Shown here: positions 63,842 through 64,000 of the stretch, piece by piece
Numbering within the stretch: position 1 is the stretch's first letter
Layout of the letters: each line of letters opens with the position of its first letter
The notes under the pieces: model-generated
Databases searched by the model: none
What the model was told of the DNA's origin: nothing
What the model saw: the letters and a program-made list of their open reading frames with translations, nothing else
Translations under genes and position numbers: made by a program
Assembly (NCBI GenBank): GCA_021532125.1
Contig: JADYUX010000002.1
Location: 124,001 to 188,000, forward strand
Length of the DNA: 64,000 nt
Direction of reading: 5' to 3'
Source: Arcanobacterium haemolyticum
Lineage (GTDB): Bacteria > Actinomycetota > Actinomycetes > Actinomycetales > Actinomycetaceae

Positions 63842-64000
63842 ATGGGGTTGTTTTCGCGGAAGAAGAAGGCTGTAGCTGAAGAGGCCATCCCTACTCAGGA
63901 AGAGACTGAGCAGAGTGCGGGAATTGGCCCGTGGGATGAAGCTGATGTTGACGGCATCGGCTCGCGCCTTGACGCCGGCGCACTCTGGCTTCCCATTGTT
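63842..64000 (+). CDS. DUF3710 family protein (5' part)
   Basis: The first 53 codons of a gene that runs off the window: MGLFSRKKKAV, an acidic stretch, then GIGPWDEADVDGIGSRLDAGALWLP, which is the conserved opening of actinobacterial DUF3710 proteins (GPWD, then R-L-D-x-G-x-L-x-x-P). GGGAGTG precedes ATG 63842. Function is unknown. Confidence 0.85.
   Translation, partial: MGLFSRKKKAVAEEAIPTQEETEQSAGIGPWDEADVDGIGSRLDAGALWLPIV

Overview
This is a chromosomal window of an actinobacterium. WhiA, SepH, PriA (in place of a plain HisA), DUF3097, DUF4193, DUF3710, DUF5998, an HrcA-linked second DnaJ and an AniA-type copper nitrite reductase carrying an extra cupredoxin all point that way. Moderate GC content, many leaderless-looking genes and the overall gene order suggest the Actinomycetaceae (Arcanobacterium/Trueperella-like); the genus is an inference, not a demonstrated fact. 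Almost all of the window is core genome. I see no insertion sequence, prophage or CRISPR array.

Layout. 1-8.9 kb: the classic actinobacterial run (uvrA tail)-uvrC-rapZ-yvcK-whiA, followed by the glycolytic block gap-pgk-tpiA and secG. 8.9-18.1 kb: the most accessory-like part, with repeat-filled non-coding DNA, one tRNA-Ala(GGC), a GNAT acetyltransferase, branched-chain amino acid transport (brnQ; azlC-azlD), and a two-gene nirK/membrane-protein operon bracketed by direct copies of one dispersed repeat. 18.1-22 kb: rpsT, two membrane proteins and lepA. 22.5-35.6 kb: trmB-hemW, a divergent DUF3097 gene, then a long co-directional block starting at a CIRCE operator: hrcA-dnaJ-rsmE-phoH-ybeY-corC-era-hydrolase, then a PP2C phosphatase/FHA pair. 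35.7-40.7 kb: leuA behind a Leu-rich leader peptide and attenuator-like hairpins, a gamma-glutamyl ligase/glutamine amidotransferase pair on the minus strand, and recO. 40.8-47.6 kb: uppS and the histidine cluster hisD-hisC-hisB-(unknown)-hisH-priA-sseB; hisG, hisE, hisF and hisI are not in the window. 47.7-50.7 kb: infC (ATT start)-rpmI-rplT and a SpoU-type methyltransferase. 50.7-59.3 kb: a DEDDh exonuclease, a small zinc-ribbon protein and the second type IIA topoisomerase pair parE/parC in convergent orientation around a GNAT protein and an unrecognised protein. 59.5-64 kb: DUF5998, an alkaline-phosphatase-fold enzyme, tdk, sepH, DUF4193 and the start of DUF3710.

How the genes act together. 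Many neighbours share overlapping stop/start codons (pgk/tpiA, trmB/hemW, phoH/ybeY, corC/era/hydrolase, PP2C/FHA, the hisC-to-sseB run, DUF5998/phosphatase, nirK pair), which indicates tight operons and translational coupling. Regulation visible in the sequence includes the CIRCE operator, the leucine leader peptide, the rare infC start codon, several strong terminators, and a recurring arrangement in which a TANNNT -10 hexamer ends 6-7 nt before a start codon that lacks a Shine-Dalgarno sequence, as expected of leaderless transcripts.

The most novel-looking material is the nirK module with its flanking repeats and upstream palindrome, the ligase/amidotransferase pair, the TOPRIM-like pattern in DUF3097, and the orphan CCCH protein at 55.6 kb.
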